Shown: piece after piece, positions 25,236 to 33,940 of the stretch
Layout: every line of letters begins with the position of its first letter
Position numbering within the stretch: position 1 is the stretch's first letter
Assembly: GCF_027622875.1 (NCBI RefSeq)
Contig: NZ_JAPZVP010000007.1
Location: 1-64,000, forward strand
DNA from: Glycomyces luteolus
Lineage (GTDB): Bacteria > Actinomycetota > Actinomycetes > Mycobacteriales > Micromonosporaceae
Length of the DNA: 64,000 bases
Reading direction: 5' to 3'
The notes under the pieces: generated by a model
What the model was told of the DNA's origin: nothing
The model's database searches: none
What the model saw: the letters and a program-made list of their open reading frames with translations, nothing else
Translations under genes and position numbers: made by a program

Positions 25236-26965
25236 GCGAACACCGCCTTCCGACGCGGCAGCCGGGTGAGGTTCGCGCTCGAGACCGCAAGTGCGGCAAG
25301 ACATGCGATCGCGGCGGCGGGAGCGAGCGCGGCGGCGGGCGCGACCTCCACATAGGCGCGCGACTCGTCGAGCAGGAGCCCCCATTCCGGCGTCGGCGGC
25401 TGCGTGCCGAGCCCGAGGAAGCCCAGCGATGCGATCGCCAGCGCGGTGCCGGGCAGGCGCAGTGCCGCGTGGCGCGCCAATGGCCCCGCCACTTCGGGAA
25501 GCACGTGCCGGATCGTGATCCAACGTGGACTCGCGCCCAGGGCCCGCTGAGCGGTCAGGTATGAAGCGGCCCTGGCCTCTTGGGTCAGGGCGGCCGCGTG
25601 CGCGGTCAGGTTCGGCCAGGAGACGAGGGCGACCGCGATCGCCGCGCCCGCCGTTCCCGGTCCGAGCGCGGCCGCCACGAGCACGCCGGCGAGGACGGGA
25701 GGAACCGCGTTCGCGATGTCCGCGACGCCCGCCGACACCCGTGGCGCGAAGCCGAGTGCGAGCGAGAGCGCGAACCCGAACGCGCACACCGCGACCGCCG
25801 CGCCGACCGTGTGGGCGGCGCCGTGGCCGAGGCGGGCGAGCACGTCGCGTCCGAGCGCGTCGGTGCCGAGCGGATGGGTCGGCGACGGTTGCAGGAGCTT
25901 CTCCGTCACCTCAACGGTGAGCGGATCGCGGAGCAGGCCCCAGACCACGACCACGGCCAGGATCGCCGCAAGGGACACCGGCACGACGTACTGGCCTGGG
26001 CCCGAAGGGGCGCGCGGCGGCGGCGGTGGGCGCAGCGCGGCGTCTCGCAGGCCCGAGCCGAGCATGGCGCGCCGGGCGAGGTGACCGAGCGCGCCGGCGG
26101 TGAGGCCGAGGCACATGAGCGCGAGCACGGAACCTTGCAGCAGTGGCAGATCCTGGGATTTCGCCGCCCCCAGCGCAGTCCGGCCGATCCCGGGCACCGC
26201 GAAGATCGTCTCGACCGCGACGGCGCCGCCCGTCACGGCGACCACCACCATCCCGAACTGCGGCATCACCGCGGGCAGAGCGCGCCGCAGCACGCCGAGC
26301 GCAATGCGCCGCTCGGTGACGCCGGCCGAGCGCCACAGCGCCACCCACCGCTCGTCGAACGCGCCCGGGAGGGCGTCGCCGACGAGCCGCCCGAGCATCG
26401 CCCCCGCCGGGACGCCCATGGCGGCGGCGGGCAGTACGAGGTTCGCGGGCCCGGTCCAACCCGAGGTCGGCAGCCAGCCCAGCCAGACGCCGACGACGAT
26501 GAGGCCGATGGTGGCGAGAAGGAAGTCGGGGCACGCCACCAGGATCGCGCCGACGGCGCCGCCGGGGCGATCGTCGCCGAGGGTGCCCCGCGCGCCGCGC
26601 CAGACGGTCCGCGCGCAGAGCGCGGCCGCCAGGAGCGTCGCCACGGCGAGCGCGCATGCCATGAGCGTCAAGGAGGTCCCGAGCCCGGAGGCCACCGCGG
26701 GGCCGACCGGGTAGCCCGAGACCCACGAGGTGCCGAAGTCGCCGTGGAGCAGGCCCGCCGCCCACCGGCCCAGGAGCGCCAGCGGTCCGGCGTCGAGCCC
26801 GAGGTCGGCGCGGATCGCGTCGAGCGCCTCCGGGGTCGCCTCCTGCTCGGCCGACTTGGCGCGGAGCACGGTGAGGGCGGGGTCGTTGCGCGAGAGCCAC
26901 GGGAGCAGGCCCACGACGGCGAGCAGCGCCGTCAGCGCGCCCAGTCGGGCCAGAACGGTGCGCAC
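25232..26965 (-). CDS. Peptide/nickel ABC importer, two permease domains fused (DppB-DppC type)
   Basis: A 577-residue membrane protein. The first half (1-310) is DppB-like, with an N-terminal helix, a periplasmic-type loop GDFGTSWVSGYPVG and the EAA region WRSAGVTERRIALGVLRRAL. The second half (about 325-577) is DppC-like, with HPLGTDALGRDVLARL and EAA region QRALGASPRWITIRHVLPEV. Two separate proteins are the rule in this family. The GTG start is 2 nt after the binding-protein stop, so this is translationally linked to it. Confidence 0.9.
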   Translation of the reverse strand: MRTVLARLGALTALLAVVGLLPWLSRNDPALTVLRAKSAEQEATPEALDAIRADLGLDAGPLALLGRWAAGLLHGDFGTSWVSGYPVGPAVASGLGTSLTLMACALAVATLLAAALCARTVWRGARGTLGDDRPGGAVGAILVACPDFLLATIGLIVVGVWLGWLPTSGWTGPANLVLPAAAMGVPAGAMLGRLVGDALPGAFDERWVALWRSAGVTERRIALGVLRRALPAVMPQFGMVVVAVTGGAVAVETIFAVPGIGRTALGAAKSQDLPLLQGSVLALMCLGLTAGALGHLARRAMLGSGLRDAALRPPPPPRAPSGPGQYVVPVSLAAILAVVVVWGLLRDPLTVEVTEKLLQPSPTHPLGTDALGRDVLARLGHGAAHTVGAAVAVCAFGFALSLALGFAPRVSAGVADIANAVPPVLAGVLVAAALGPGTAGAAIAVALVSWPNLTAHAAALTQEARAASYLTAQRALGASPRWITIRHVLPEVAGPLARHAALRLPGTALAIASLGFLGLGTQPPTPEWGLLLDESRAYVEVAPAAALAPAAAIACLAALAVSSANLTRLPRRKAVFA

Positions 26966-26967
26966 CG

Positions 26968-28449
26968 CTACACCAGACGTGTCTGGGGACCGACGAGCTC
27001 GCGTTCACGCGGGTCCTTGAGCGACCCGGACACGCTCGCCGCATCGCCCTGGATGACCCGCTCGTGCAGAAGCGGGATCGCCGCGTCGGCGTTGAGGATC
27101 GCCGTCTCGGCCGCGAGCACGGCCGCGCGCCGGTCCTCGCCGGGCTGGGTCGCGGCCGCGGTGCCGAGGGCTGCGTCCACGCCGTCGTCGGCGAACTGGG
27201 AGAGGTTGAACGAGCCGTCGGAGGCGAAGTCGGAGAACATGTACGCGACCGGGTCGCCGGAGTCGAGGACGGTGGCGCGCGAGAGCAGGAACGCGTCGAA
27301 CGCGCCGTCGAGCGCGTCGGCCTCGATGTTCGCGTACTCGCGGATGTCGAGCTCCACGGCGAATCCGGCCTCCTGCAGCTGCTGCTGGAGGACCTGGGCG
27401 ACCTCGGGCAGCTCGGCGCGGTCGGTGAAGGTGCCCAGCGTGATCGTGGTCCCGGCGGTGTTCGCGGCGGTGGCGGGCCGGGTGCGGCCGGCGCGTTCGG
27501 CGGCCCACGGGATCGCCGGGCCGAGCAGGCCCTCGGCGAGGTCGGCGCGGCCGTCGTAGACCCCCTCCACGATCGTGGCGGCGTCGATCGCCTCGCGGGC
27601 GGCGGCGCGCACTCCCGGGTCGCTGAACGGGCCGGTCGAGCAGTTGAGATAGAGCGTGCAGGTGCGCGGCATCGGCACCTCGGTGATCTGGTCAGGCTCG
27701 AGCAGGCCCGCCTGGGAGACCGGGATGGCCTCGACGATGTCGGCCTCGCCCGCGCGGAGCTTCCCGGCGCGGGCCGTGCCGTCGGGGACGAACGACGCGT
27801 CGATGCCCGCGGCCAGGACCTCGCCGCCCCACCAGTCCTCGTTGCGGTCGAGTGAGGCCGAGGAGGTGCCGTCGACCGAGGTGAGGACGAACGCGCCGGT
27901 GCCCGCGCCCACAGGGTCGACGATCCCGTCGCGGTAGGCCTTCGCCGCGAGGATCGAGAGCTGCGGTGAAGAGAGCCGGTGGGGGAGCAGCGGGTCGGTG
28001 TCGGCAGTGGTGACGGCGACCGTGCTGCCCGCGACCTCCACGGTGAGCTCGACGCCGTCGAGGATGCGCGGTTTCGGCGCGGCCTGCGCGGCGAAGGCGA
28101 GGGAGTTGGCGACGGCCTCGGCGGTGAACGCGGTGCCGTCGTGGAAGACCACGTCCTCGCGGAGTGTGAAGGTCCAGGTGTTGCCTTCCTGGATCCAGTC
28201 CTGGGCGAGCCACGGGAGCGCGTTGCCGTCGGTGTCGAGCACGACGAGGGTCTCGGCGGTGGCCCAGCGAGAGAGCTTGAACGCGTCGTCAGACAGCGGT
28301 GAGAGCCCCGACCGGGGCGGCAGCATGTGCGCGACCCGGACCCGCCCGGAGGCCGTTGCCCCCTCGGAGCCTTCGGAGAAGCAGGCGGCCAGGCCGAGGA
28401 CCGGGGCGGCGGACGCGGCCGCGAGGAGTGAACGGCGGGAGACAGGCAA
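26968..28449 (-). CDS. Peptide/nickel-type ABC substrate-binding lipoprotein
   Basis: A 493-residue SBP_bac_5 protein. The signal SRRSLLAAASAAPVLGLAAC gives a lipobox Leu-Ala-Ala-Cys at about residue 22, possibly Tat-like because of the Arg pair. Family segments include LAQDWIQEGNTWTFTLREDV and VVFHDGTAFTAEAVANSL. Substrates in this family are peptides, nickel chelates or opine metallophores. The TTG at 28449 follows GGAG by 7 nt and starts exactly at the signal peptide; upstream in-frame codons run into the operator. A Fur/Zur-like palindrome covers the promoter, so the cargo may be a metal complex. First gene of the operon. Confidence 0.88.
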   Translation of the reverse strand: MPVSRRSLLAAASAAPVLGLAACFSEGSEGATASGRVRVAHMLPPRSGLSPLSDDAFKLSRWATAETLVVLDTDGNALPWLAQDWIQEGNTWTFTLREDVVFHDGTAFTAEAVANSLAFAAQAAPKPRILDGVELTVEVAGSTVAVTTADTDPLLPHRLSSPQLSILAAKAYRDGIVDPVGAGTGAFVLTSVDGTSSASLDRNEDWWGGEVLAAGIDASFVPDGTARAGKLRAGEADIVEAIPVSQAGLLEPDQITEVPMPRTCTLYLNCSTGPFSDPGVRAAAREAIDAATIVEGVYDGRADLAEGLLGPAIPWAAERAGRTRPATAANTAGTTITLGTFTDRAELPEVAQVLQQQLQEAGFAVELDIREYANIEADALDGAFDAFLLSRATVLDSGDPVAYMFSDFASDGSFNLSQFADDGVDAALGTAAATQPGEDRRAAVLAAETAILNADAAIPLLHERVIQGDAASVSGSLKDPRERELVGPQTRLV

Positions 28450-28499
28450 GGGAGGACTCCATCGGGGAGGCGGGGACGGTACTCCTCGGAACCATATAC

Positions 28500-28520
28500 A
28501 AATGAAAACCGTATTCATTT
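28500..28520. promoter_or_regulatory. Fur/Zur-like operator at the ABC importer promoter
   Basis: The 21-bp site AAATGAAAACCGTATTCATT plus T is a palindrome with 9 of 10 base pairs and a central C. It resembles the TGAAAAC-N-GTTTTCA form of actinobacterial Zur boxes with one mismatch. On the minus strand it lies just before TATATG, a possible -10. Identity of the bound regulator is inferred from shape only. Confidence 0.5.
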
Positions 28521-28620
28521 CCTGTGGGGCGGGACTTGCTCCGGGTCACAACCCCGGATCCCGCCTCATCCGCCACACGACGGCGCTATCGGACCGCGCC
28601 GTCAAGTGGTGCCATCGGCA

Positions 28621-28656
28621 AGTGGTATGTCACATGTCGCGCGGCATATGGCACTG
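28621..28656 (+). repeat. Dispersed palindromic repeat, copy 4
   Basis: AGTGGTATGTCACATGTCGC continues with GCGGCATATGGCACTG. The ends GTGG and GGCAC are imperfectly inverted. It lies in the divergent gap between the ABC importer and the GH15 gene. Confidence 0.75.
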
Positions 28657-28724
28657 AAACCCATCGGGACTCGCGCTGGGCGCCATAGAATGCCGCCATC
28701 GCCGAAGGCGAGGGGAGCCGCATC

Positions 28725-30662
28725 ATGGACCACCGGGACGCCGCCGAAACGGGCGCGCACGCCGCCTACCGCCCCATCTCGGACTACGCGCTCATCTCCG
28801 ACCGCCGCTGCGCCGCTCTCGTGTCCTCGGAAGGCTCCATCGACTGGTTCTGCCGGCCCCGCTTCGACAGCCCCGCCGTCTACGGCCGCCTCCTCGACCC
28901 CGACGCCGGCCACTGGTCCATCCGCCCCGTCGGCCCCTTCCACCACGAGCGCTCCTACGTCGGCGAGACTCTCGTCCTGCGCACCGTCTTCACCACGGAC
29001 ACCGGCACTGCGCACCTCATCGACGCCATGGCCATCGGCCCCTCCTACGAGGCCGACACCGGCGTGCGTCTCAGGCTCGCCTCACGCGCCCCCAGAGCCA
29101 CCCTCCGCGTCCTCGAGTGCACCGCTGGCGAAGTCGACATCGAGTTCGTCTTCCGACCCCGGCCCGAATTCGGCCTGGTCAAACCCATCTTCACCAACAT
29201 CCCCGGCGGCATCCTCGCCACCGGCGGCCCCGTCCGCTTCGCCCTCACCTGCCCCGTCCCCCTCGACTTCAGCGAGGACGGCGCCACCGCCCGCTTCACC
29301 CTCCGCGCGGGCGACAAACACCGCTTCGTGACCCAATCCGCCGGACTCGCCGAACCGCCGCCCGCTACCTGGACTCACGAGGCCGTCGACGCCCAACTCG
29401 AAGAGACCATCCAAGGCTGGCAGCACTGGAGCGACGCCCACCCCACCTGGGACGGGCCCCTGCCCCACCTCGTGCGCCGCTCCCTGCTCGTCCTCGAAGC
29501 CCTCCGCTACCAGCCCACCGGCGCCATCATCGCCGCGCCCACCACGTCGCTGCCCGAAGCCGTCGGCTCGGGCCGCAACTGGGACTACCGCTACGCGTGG
29601 ATCCGCGACGCCAGTTTCACCATCCAGGCGCTGGCCGCCGCCGGATCCACCGATGAGGCGATCGAGTTCTTCGAGTTCATCACCCGCGCCGCCGCCCACT
29701 ACCACCCCGAGAACCCGCTCCAGATCATGTTCGGCGTCGGCGGAGAACACGACCTGTCCGAACGGGAGCTCACACACCTGTCAGGTTGGCGCGGTTCACG
29801 TCCCGTGCGCATAGGCAACGCCGCCTGGCAACAGCCCCAGCTCGACGTCTACGGCGAACTCCTCGACGCCGCCTGGCAGCTGCGCCCCCACCTCGCCCAC
29901 CTCGACCCCGCCGCCCGCCGCTTCCTCACCGGTGTCGCCGACGCCGCCGCAGACCAGTGGGGACGACCCGACCAGGGCATCTGGGAGTCGCGCGGCGACC
30001 CCCGCCACTACACGTATTCCAAACTCATGTGCTGGGTCGCGCTCGACCGCGCCGTCAAACACGCCGAAGTCATCGAGATCGAACAACGCGAGGCCATGAC
30101 ATTCGGCCGGGACATCTTCAAAGGCGAGGAACTCTCCCCTGAGGACTTCGAACGGGTGAAGCTGGCGCCGGGCTGGGCGGCCGCGCGCGACCGCATCCGC
30201 GAAGCCATCGAGACGCACGCGTGGAAACCCGAGCTCGGCGCCTTCGGGGCCGCCTTCGACGGCGACGACCTCGACGCGGCCGTGCTCCTCCTGCCCGCCG
30301 TCGGCTTCCTGCCCGGCAACGACCCGCGCGTCATCTCGACCGTGGACGTCATCGCCGAGCGGCTCCGAGAGCCGCGAGGCCTGGTGCGTCGCTATGCGTC
30401 CGGGACCGATGGACTCGAAGGCGACGAGGGCGCGTTCGTCATGTGCACGTTCTGGCTCGCGCAGGCGCTGGCCCTGACCGGCCGGGTGGAGCGGGCCCGC
30501 GAGGTGTTCGAGGAGGCGGCGGCCTGCGCCAACGACCTCGGACTCATGTCGGAGGAAGTCGACACCGCCACCGGGGAGATGCTCGGCAACTACCCGCAGG
30601 CCTTCAGCCACATCGGCCTCATCAACGCCGCGGTGGCGATCCGCGACGCCGAACGCCGCTGA
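28725..30662 (+). CDS. Glycoside hydrolase family 15 protein (trehalase/glucoamylase-like)
   Basis: A 645-residue intracellular GH15 enzyme. The N-terminal super-beta-sandwich (YRPISDYALISDRRCAALVS, then DWFCRPRFDSPAVYGRLLD) precedes an (alpha/alpha)6 barrel with GSGRNWDYRYAWIRDASF. The general acid is Glu near 420 in GIWESRG and the base Glu near 617 in GEMLGNYPQAFSHIGL. Actinobacterial proteins of this architecture include acid trehalases, so trehalose or a short alpha-glucan is the likely substrate. The ATG follows GAGGGGAGC. It has no signal peptide. Confidence 0.9.
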   Translation: MDHRDAAETGAHAAYRPISDYALISDRRCAALVSSEGSIDWFCRPRFDSPAVYGRLLDPDAGHWSIRPVGPFHHERSYVGETLVLRTVFTTDTGTAHLIDAMAIGPSYEADTGVRLRLASRAPRATLRVLECTAGEVDIEFVFRPRPEFGLVKPIFTNIPGGILATGGPVRFALTCPVPLDFSEDGATARFTLRAGDKHRFVTQSAGLAEPPPATWTHEAVDAQLEETIQGWQHWSDAHPTWDGPLPHLVRRSLLVLEALRYQPTGAIIAAPTTSLPEAVGSGRNWDYRYAWIRDASFTIQALAAAGSTDEAIEFFEFITRAAAHYHPENPLQIMFGVGGEHDLSERELTHLSGWRGSRPVRIGNAAWQQPQLDVYGELLDAAWQLRPHLAHLDPAARRFLTGVADAAADQWGRPDQGIWESRGDPRHYTYSKLMCWVALDRAVKHAEVIEIEQREAMTFGRDIFKGEELSPEDFERVKLAPGWAAARDRIREAIETHAWKPELGAFGAAFDGDDLDAAVLLLPAVGFLPGNDPRVISTVDVIAERLREPRGLVRRYASGTDGLEGDEGAFVMCTFWLAQALALTGRVERAREVFEEAAACANDLGLMSEEVDTATGEMLGNYPQAFSHIGLINAAVAIRDAERR

Positions 30663-30801
30663 CCGGCCGCGCGACCGTCGGGATGCCGTCGCACCGGATC
30701 GCGAAAAGCCTTCGAACGGGACGTGCGCTGACGCTACGGTGACGTGGAGCCGCGCCTACGCGACGGCTGACAACGGGGGAACCACTGAGGAGGGCGGCGA
30801 C

Positions 30802-31095
30802 ATGGCCGCGCACAAGGAACACGCCGGACACGCGCACGAACACGGCAGGAACTGCGGCCACACCGCGGTACCGCACGGCGACCACACCGACTACGCCCAC
30901 GACGGGCACCTGCACCGCCTGCACGGCGACCACGTCGACGAATGCGAGCCGCAGGGACACCTCGTCCACGATTCTCACGCCCACCAGCACGGCAAGAGCT
31001 GCGGGCATGTCGCGGTCGCCCACGGCGACCACCACGACTTCGTGCACGACGGCCACCGCCACGCCGCCCATGCCGGCCACTGGGACGACCACTGA
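30802..31095 (+). CDS. Histidine-rich metal-binding protein, internal duplication
   Basis: A 97-residue protein with about one residue in four His. Two copies of a roughly 38-residue unit are visible: HEHGRNCGHTAVPHGDHTDY and HQHGKSCGHVAVAHGDHHDF, each followed by HDGH and a second His cluster. The CGH and HGDH motifs recur in small zinc- or nickel-binding proteins of unknown role. ATG 30802 follows GGAGGGCGG; a GTG 63 nt upstream is in frame but has no site. It may buffer zinc; a Zur-like box lies about 2.3 kb upstream at the importer gene. Confidence 0.75.
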   Translation: MAAHKEHAGHAHEHGRNCGHTAVPHGDHTDYAHDGHLHRLHGDHVDECEPQGHLVHDSHAHQHGKSCGHVAVAHGDHHDFVHDGHRHAAHAGHWDDH

Positions 31096-31110
31096 GCCGG
31101 GTCGACGCAA

Positions 31111-31151
31111 CGCGAAGCGGCCGTGGTCATCACGCACACGGCCGCTTCGCG
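31111..31151. terminator. Bidirectional hairpin terminator
   Basis: CGCGAAGCGGCCGTG and its complement form a 15-bp stem with an 11-nt loop between the convergent His-rich and GntR genes. Confidence 0.8.
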
Positions 31152-31161
31152 TCGTCTGATC

Positions 31162-31854
31162 TCAGGTGGGCTGGGCCCAGGAGCCGCGGACGTGGCTGAG
31201 GTGCAGCTCCATCACCTGGCGCACGTACTCAGGGTCGCGGGTGAGGAGGCCGTGCAGGATCTCCAGGTGCTCCCCGGCCGACTCCTCGAGCTCGCCCAGC
31301 TCCATGAGGGCGGTCAGGCCGTACAGGCGCGAGCGCTGGCGCAGGTTGCGGACGGTCTCGACGAGCGTGGCGTTGCCCGAGAGCGCGAGCATCTCGAGGT
31401 GGAAGCGCATGTCGGCCTCGACGTAGGCGATGAGGTCCTCTTCGGCGGCGGCGTCCACGATGGCCTGGGCGAGGGGGCGCAGCGCCTCGATGTCGGCCGG
31501 GTCCGCGGTCGTCGCGAGCGCCACGGTCGTCGGGATCTCGATGAGCTCGCGCAGCTTGGTGTACTCGTCGAGCTGCGCCTCGGAGACGACCTTGACCCGG
31601 AAGCCCTTGTTGGGCACCGGTTCGACCAGTTCCTCCTTGACGAGGTCGAGCATTGCCTCCCGCACGGGGGTGGCGGAGACCCCGAACTGCTCGGCCAGGA
31701 CGGGCACTGAGTAGACCTTGCCCGGGGCGAGCTCCCCGGTGATGACGGCGGCCCGGAGGGCCTCGCCTATGCGCTCCCGGTAGCTCGCGCGGCGCCCGCC
31801 CATCTCGGGCAGGGACATCGCGACGGCTGGCGCGGCTCCGGCTCGAGCTGGCAT
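31162..31854 (-). CDS. GntR-family regulator with FCD ligand domain
   Basis: A 230-residue FadR-subfamily regulator. The winged helix is at about 25-90, with ELAPGKVYSVPVLAEQFGVSATPVREAM in pieces marking it; the C-terminal FCD domain is all-helical with metal-binding His and Asp in EADMRFHLEML and SRLYGL. The ATG has GAGGAGG 5 nt upstream. It lies downstream of and on the same strand as the hydroxyproline genes, with 54 bp between, and probably controls them in response to hydroxyproline or an intermediate. Confidence 0.88.
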   Translation of the reverse strand: MPARAGAAPAVAMSLPEMGGRRASYRERIGEALRAAVITGELAPGKVYSVPVLAEQFGVSATPVREAMLDLVKEELVEPVPNKGFRVKVVSEAQLDEYTKLRELIEIPTTVALATTADPADIEALRPLAQAIVDAAAEEDLIAYVEADMRFHLEMLALSGNATLVETVRNLRQRSRLYGLTALMELGELEESAGEHLEILHGLLTRDPEYVRQVMELHLSHVRGSWAQPT

Positions 31855-31866
31855 CAGGACCTCCTC

Positions 31867-31900
31867 AGTGGTATGTCACACGTGGCGCGTCACAGTATGC
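31867..31900 (+). repeat. Dispersed palindromic repeat, copy 5
   Basis: AGTGGTATGTCACACGTGGC continues with GCGTCACAGTATGC. It lies in the 54-bp gap between the GntR gene and the hydroxyproline epimerase gene and could be an element or an operator. Confidence 0.65.
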
Positions 31901-31908
31901 GGGAGGGC

Positions 31909-32910
31909 TCAGAGGATGAATCCGCTGGGGAAGGGGTCTTCGGGGTCGAGCGTGTACTGGGCGGTACCGGTTATCCAGGCGCGGCCGGTGACGGACGGGA
32001 TGACAGCCGGGATGCCGGCGACCTCGGTCTCGCCGACGAGGCGGCCGGTGAAGCGCGAGCCGATGAACGACTCGTTGACGAAGTCCTGGTCGAGTCCGAG
32101 CAGGCCGCGGGCGCGGAGCTGGGCCATCCGCGCGGAAGTGCCGGTGCCGCAGGGGGAGCGGTCGAACCAGCCGGGGTGGATGGCCATGGCGTGCCGGGAG
32201 TGCTTCGCGTCCGAGCCCGGCGCGGTCAGGTAGACGTGGTGGAGGCCCCGGATGGACGGCTCCAGCGGGTGCACCGGCTCCGCTTCGGCGTTCACGGCCG
32301 CCATGATGTCGAGTCCGGCGGCGATGAGCTCGTTCTTGGCGGCCCGGTCGAACGGCAGGCCGAGGTCGTCGAGGTCGACGAACGCGTAGAAGTTCCCGCC
32401 GAAGGCGAGGTCGTAGCGCACCTCGCGGCCGTCCTTGAGGGTCGCGACGCGGTCGAGCCCCACCGAGAACGCCGGAACGTTCACCAGCGTGACGGCTTTG
32501 GCCGCACCGTCCTCGACCTGCACCTCCACTTGGACCAAGCCTGCGGGAGTGTCGAGGCGGACCGTCGTGACCGGCTCGGTCACCGCCACCATGCCGGTCT
32601 CGACGAGCACCGTGGCCACCCCGATCGTGCCGTGCCCGCACATCGGGAGGTAGCCCGAGACCTCGATGAACAGCACACCCCAGTCCGCGTCCGGGCGGGT
32701 CGGCGGCTGGAGGATCGCCCCGCTCATGGCGGCGTGGCCGCGCGGTTCGTTCATCAGGAAGCCGCGCACGTGGTCGGAATGGTCGCGGAAATGGTTGCGC
32801 CGCTCCATCATCGTCGCCCCCGGGATGGCGCCCACGCCACCGGTCACGACCCGGGTGGGCATGCCCTCGGTGTGCGATTCGACCGTGTGGAGCACGAGCC
32901 TGCTGCGCAT
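31909..32910 (-). CDS. 4-hydroxyproline 2-epimerase (proline racemase superfamily)
   Basis: A 333-residue enzyme that interconverts trans-4-hydroxy-L-proline and cis-4-hydroxy-D-proline, the first catabolic step. Both catalytic cysteines are present: Cys91 in MCGHGTIG and Cys254 in RSPCGTGTSARMAQL, which excludes the Ser/Thr-type dehydratases of the superfamily. HTVESHTEGMPTRVV is the usual N-terminus. Proline racemase is the alternative, but the flanking deaminase and semialdehyde dehydrogenase favour hydroxyproline. AGAAGGAGG lies 5 nt before the ATG. Confidence 0.88.
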   Translation of the reverse strand: MRSRLVLHTVESHTEGMPTRVVTGGVGAIPGATMMERRNHFRDHSDHVRGFLMNEPRGHAAMSGAILQPPTRPDADWGVLFIEVSGYLPMCGHGTIGVATVLVETGMVAVTEPVTTVRLDTPAGLVQVEVQVEDGAAKAVTLVNVPAFSVGLDRVATLKDGREVRYDLAFGGNFYAFVDLDDLGLPFDRAAKNELIAAGLDIMAAVNAEAEPVHPLEPSIRGLHHVYLTAPGSDAKHSRHAMAIHPGWFDRSPCGTGTSARMAQLRARGLLGLDQDFVNESFIGSRFTGRLVGETEVAGIPAVIPSVTGRAWITGTAQYTLDPEDPFPSGFIL

Positions 32911-32921
32911 GGGTCCTCCTT

Positions 32922-33818
32922 CTAGGCGAGACCGGCCGCGAGGGCCTGCTCGGTGGCGGTGCGGACCTCGGCGGCCTGCTCGGGCATGAGCGGCACGCGG
33001 GGGAGGCGGCACTGGCCGCCCTTGCGGCCCACGATGTCCATGGAGAGCTTGATGGCCTGCACGAACTCCACTTTCGAGTCCCAGCGCAGGAGCGGGTGCA
33101 GTTGGCGGTACAGCGGCAGGGCCGTCTCGAGGTCGCCCGCGACGGCCGCCCGGTACAGCTCCACCGTGGACTTCGGCAGTGCGTTGGGGTAGCCCGAGAC
33201 CCAGCCGACGGCGCCGGCGACCGCCAGTTCGAGCAGCACGTCGTCGGCGCCCACGAGCAGGTCGAGGTCGGGGGCGAGCTCGGCGATGCGGTAGGCGCGG
33301 CGCACGTCGCCGGAGAACTCCTTGACGGCGTGGATGAGGCCCTCGGCGTGGAGCTTCGCCAGCAGTTCTGGGGTGAGGTCGACCTTGGTGTCGATCGGGT
33401 TGTTGTAGGCGACGATCGGCACGCCGGCCTTGGCGACCTCTTCGTAGTGGGCGATCACCGAGCGCTCGTCGGCCCGGTAGGCGTTGGGCGGCAGGAGCAT
33501 GACCGCGCCGCATCCGGCGTCGCGCGCCTGCTCGGCCCAGCGGCGGGCCTCGGCGGCGCCGTAGGCGGCGACGCCGGGCATGACGCGCTCGCCGCCGATC
33601 GCCGCGACCGCGGTGGCGACGACCTCGGCGCGCTCGGCCTCGGTGAGGGTCTGGTACTCACCGAGGGAGCCGTTCGGAGTGACGCCGTCGCAGCCGTTCG
33701 CCACCAGCCAGGCGCAGTGCTCGTCGAATGCCGCGAAGTCGACCGTGCGGTCGTCGTTGAACGGCAGGGCGGTGGCGACGAGGACGCCGCGCCAGGGGCG
33801 CGATTCGAGTGCCGACAT
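32922..33818 (-). CDS. DapA-family 1-pyrroline-4-hydroxy-2-carboxylate deaminase
   Basis: A 298-residue TIM-barrel Schiff-base enzyme. Lys166 in HAVKEFSGD is the Schiff-base residue, Tyr138 in VAYNNP the proton shuttle, and GVTPNGSLGEY the carboxylate-binding loop. In hydroxyproline clusters such DapA relatives convert pyrroline-4-hydroxy-2-carboxylate to 2-oxoglutarate semialdehyde. ATG 33818 is preferred because GGAAG sits 5 nt upstream; an ATG 30 nt earlier lacks a site and lies inside a repeat copy. 11 bp separate it from the epimerase gene. Confidence 0.85.
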   Translation of the reverse strand: MSALESRPWRGVLVATALPFNDDRTVDFAAFDEHCAWLVANGCDGVTPNGSLGEYQTLTEAERAEVVATAVAAIGGERVMPGVAAYGAAEARRWAEQARDAGCGAVMLLPPNAYRADERSVIAHYEEVAKAGVPIVAYNNPIDTKVDLTPELLAKLHAEGLIHAVKEFSGDVRRAYRIAELAPDLDLLVGADDVLLELAVAGAVGWVSGYPNALPKSTVELYRAAVAGDLETALPLYRQLHPLLRWDSKVEFVQAIKLSMDIVGRKGGQCRLPRVPLMPEQAAEVRTATEQALAAGLA

Positions 33819-33836
33819 GGGGCTTCCAATCTCGAT

Positions 33837-33853
33837 GACGTGTGACATGGTAC
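33837..33853 (-). repeat. Dispersed palindromic repeat, partial copy 6
   Basis: On the minus strand GTACCATGTCACACGTC matches the core of the family. It lies in the 5' untranslated region of the deaminase gene and includes a spurious in-frame ATG. Confidence 0.5.
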
Positions 33854-33925
33854 TGCTGGAGCCGCCTGGGGCGGCCTGGGAAGCGGTGGCGGCGGCAGCG
33901 GCCGTTCACCGATCAGTATCAGTAA

Positions 33926-33940
33926 TATGTCACATACTAT
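33926..33940. promoter_or_regulatory. Candidate GntR operator or repeat copy 7 in the divergent promoter
   Basis: ATATGTCACATACTA contains the palindrome TATGTCACATA with a central C, in an AT-rich patch between the divergent deaminase and dehydrogenase genes. TAATAT and TATAGT nearby could serve as -10 boxes. It is shorter and more symmetric than the other repeat copies, which fits a true operator. Confidence 0.45.

Noticed and set aside
33819-33848. Upstream ATG adding ten residues to the DapA-type protein
   Set aside because: It lies inside a repeat copy, lacks a ribosome site, and the downstream ATG has GGAAG at good spacing.
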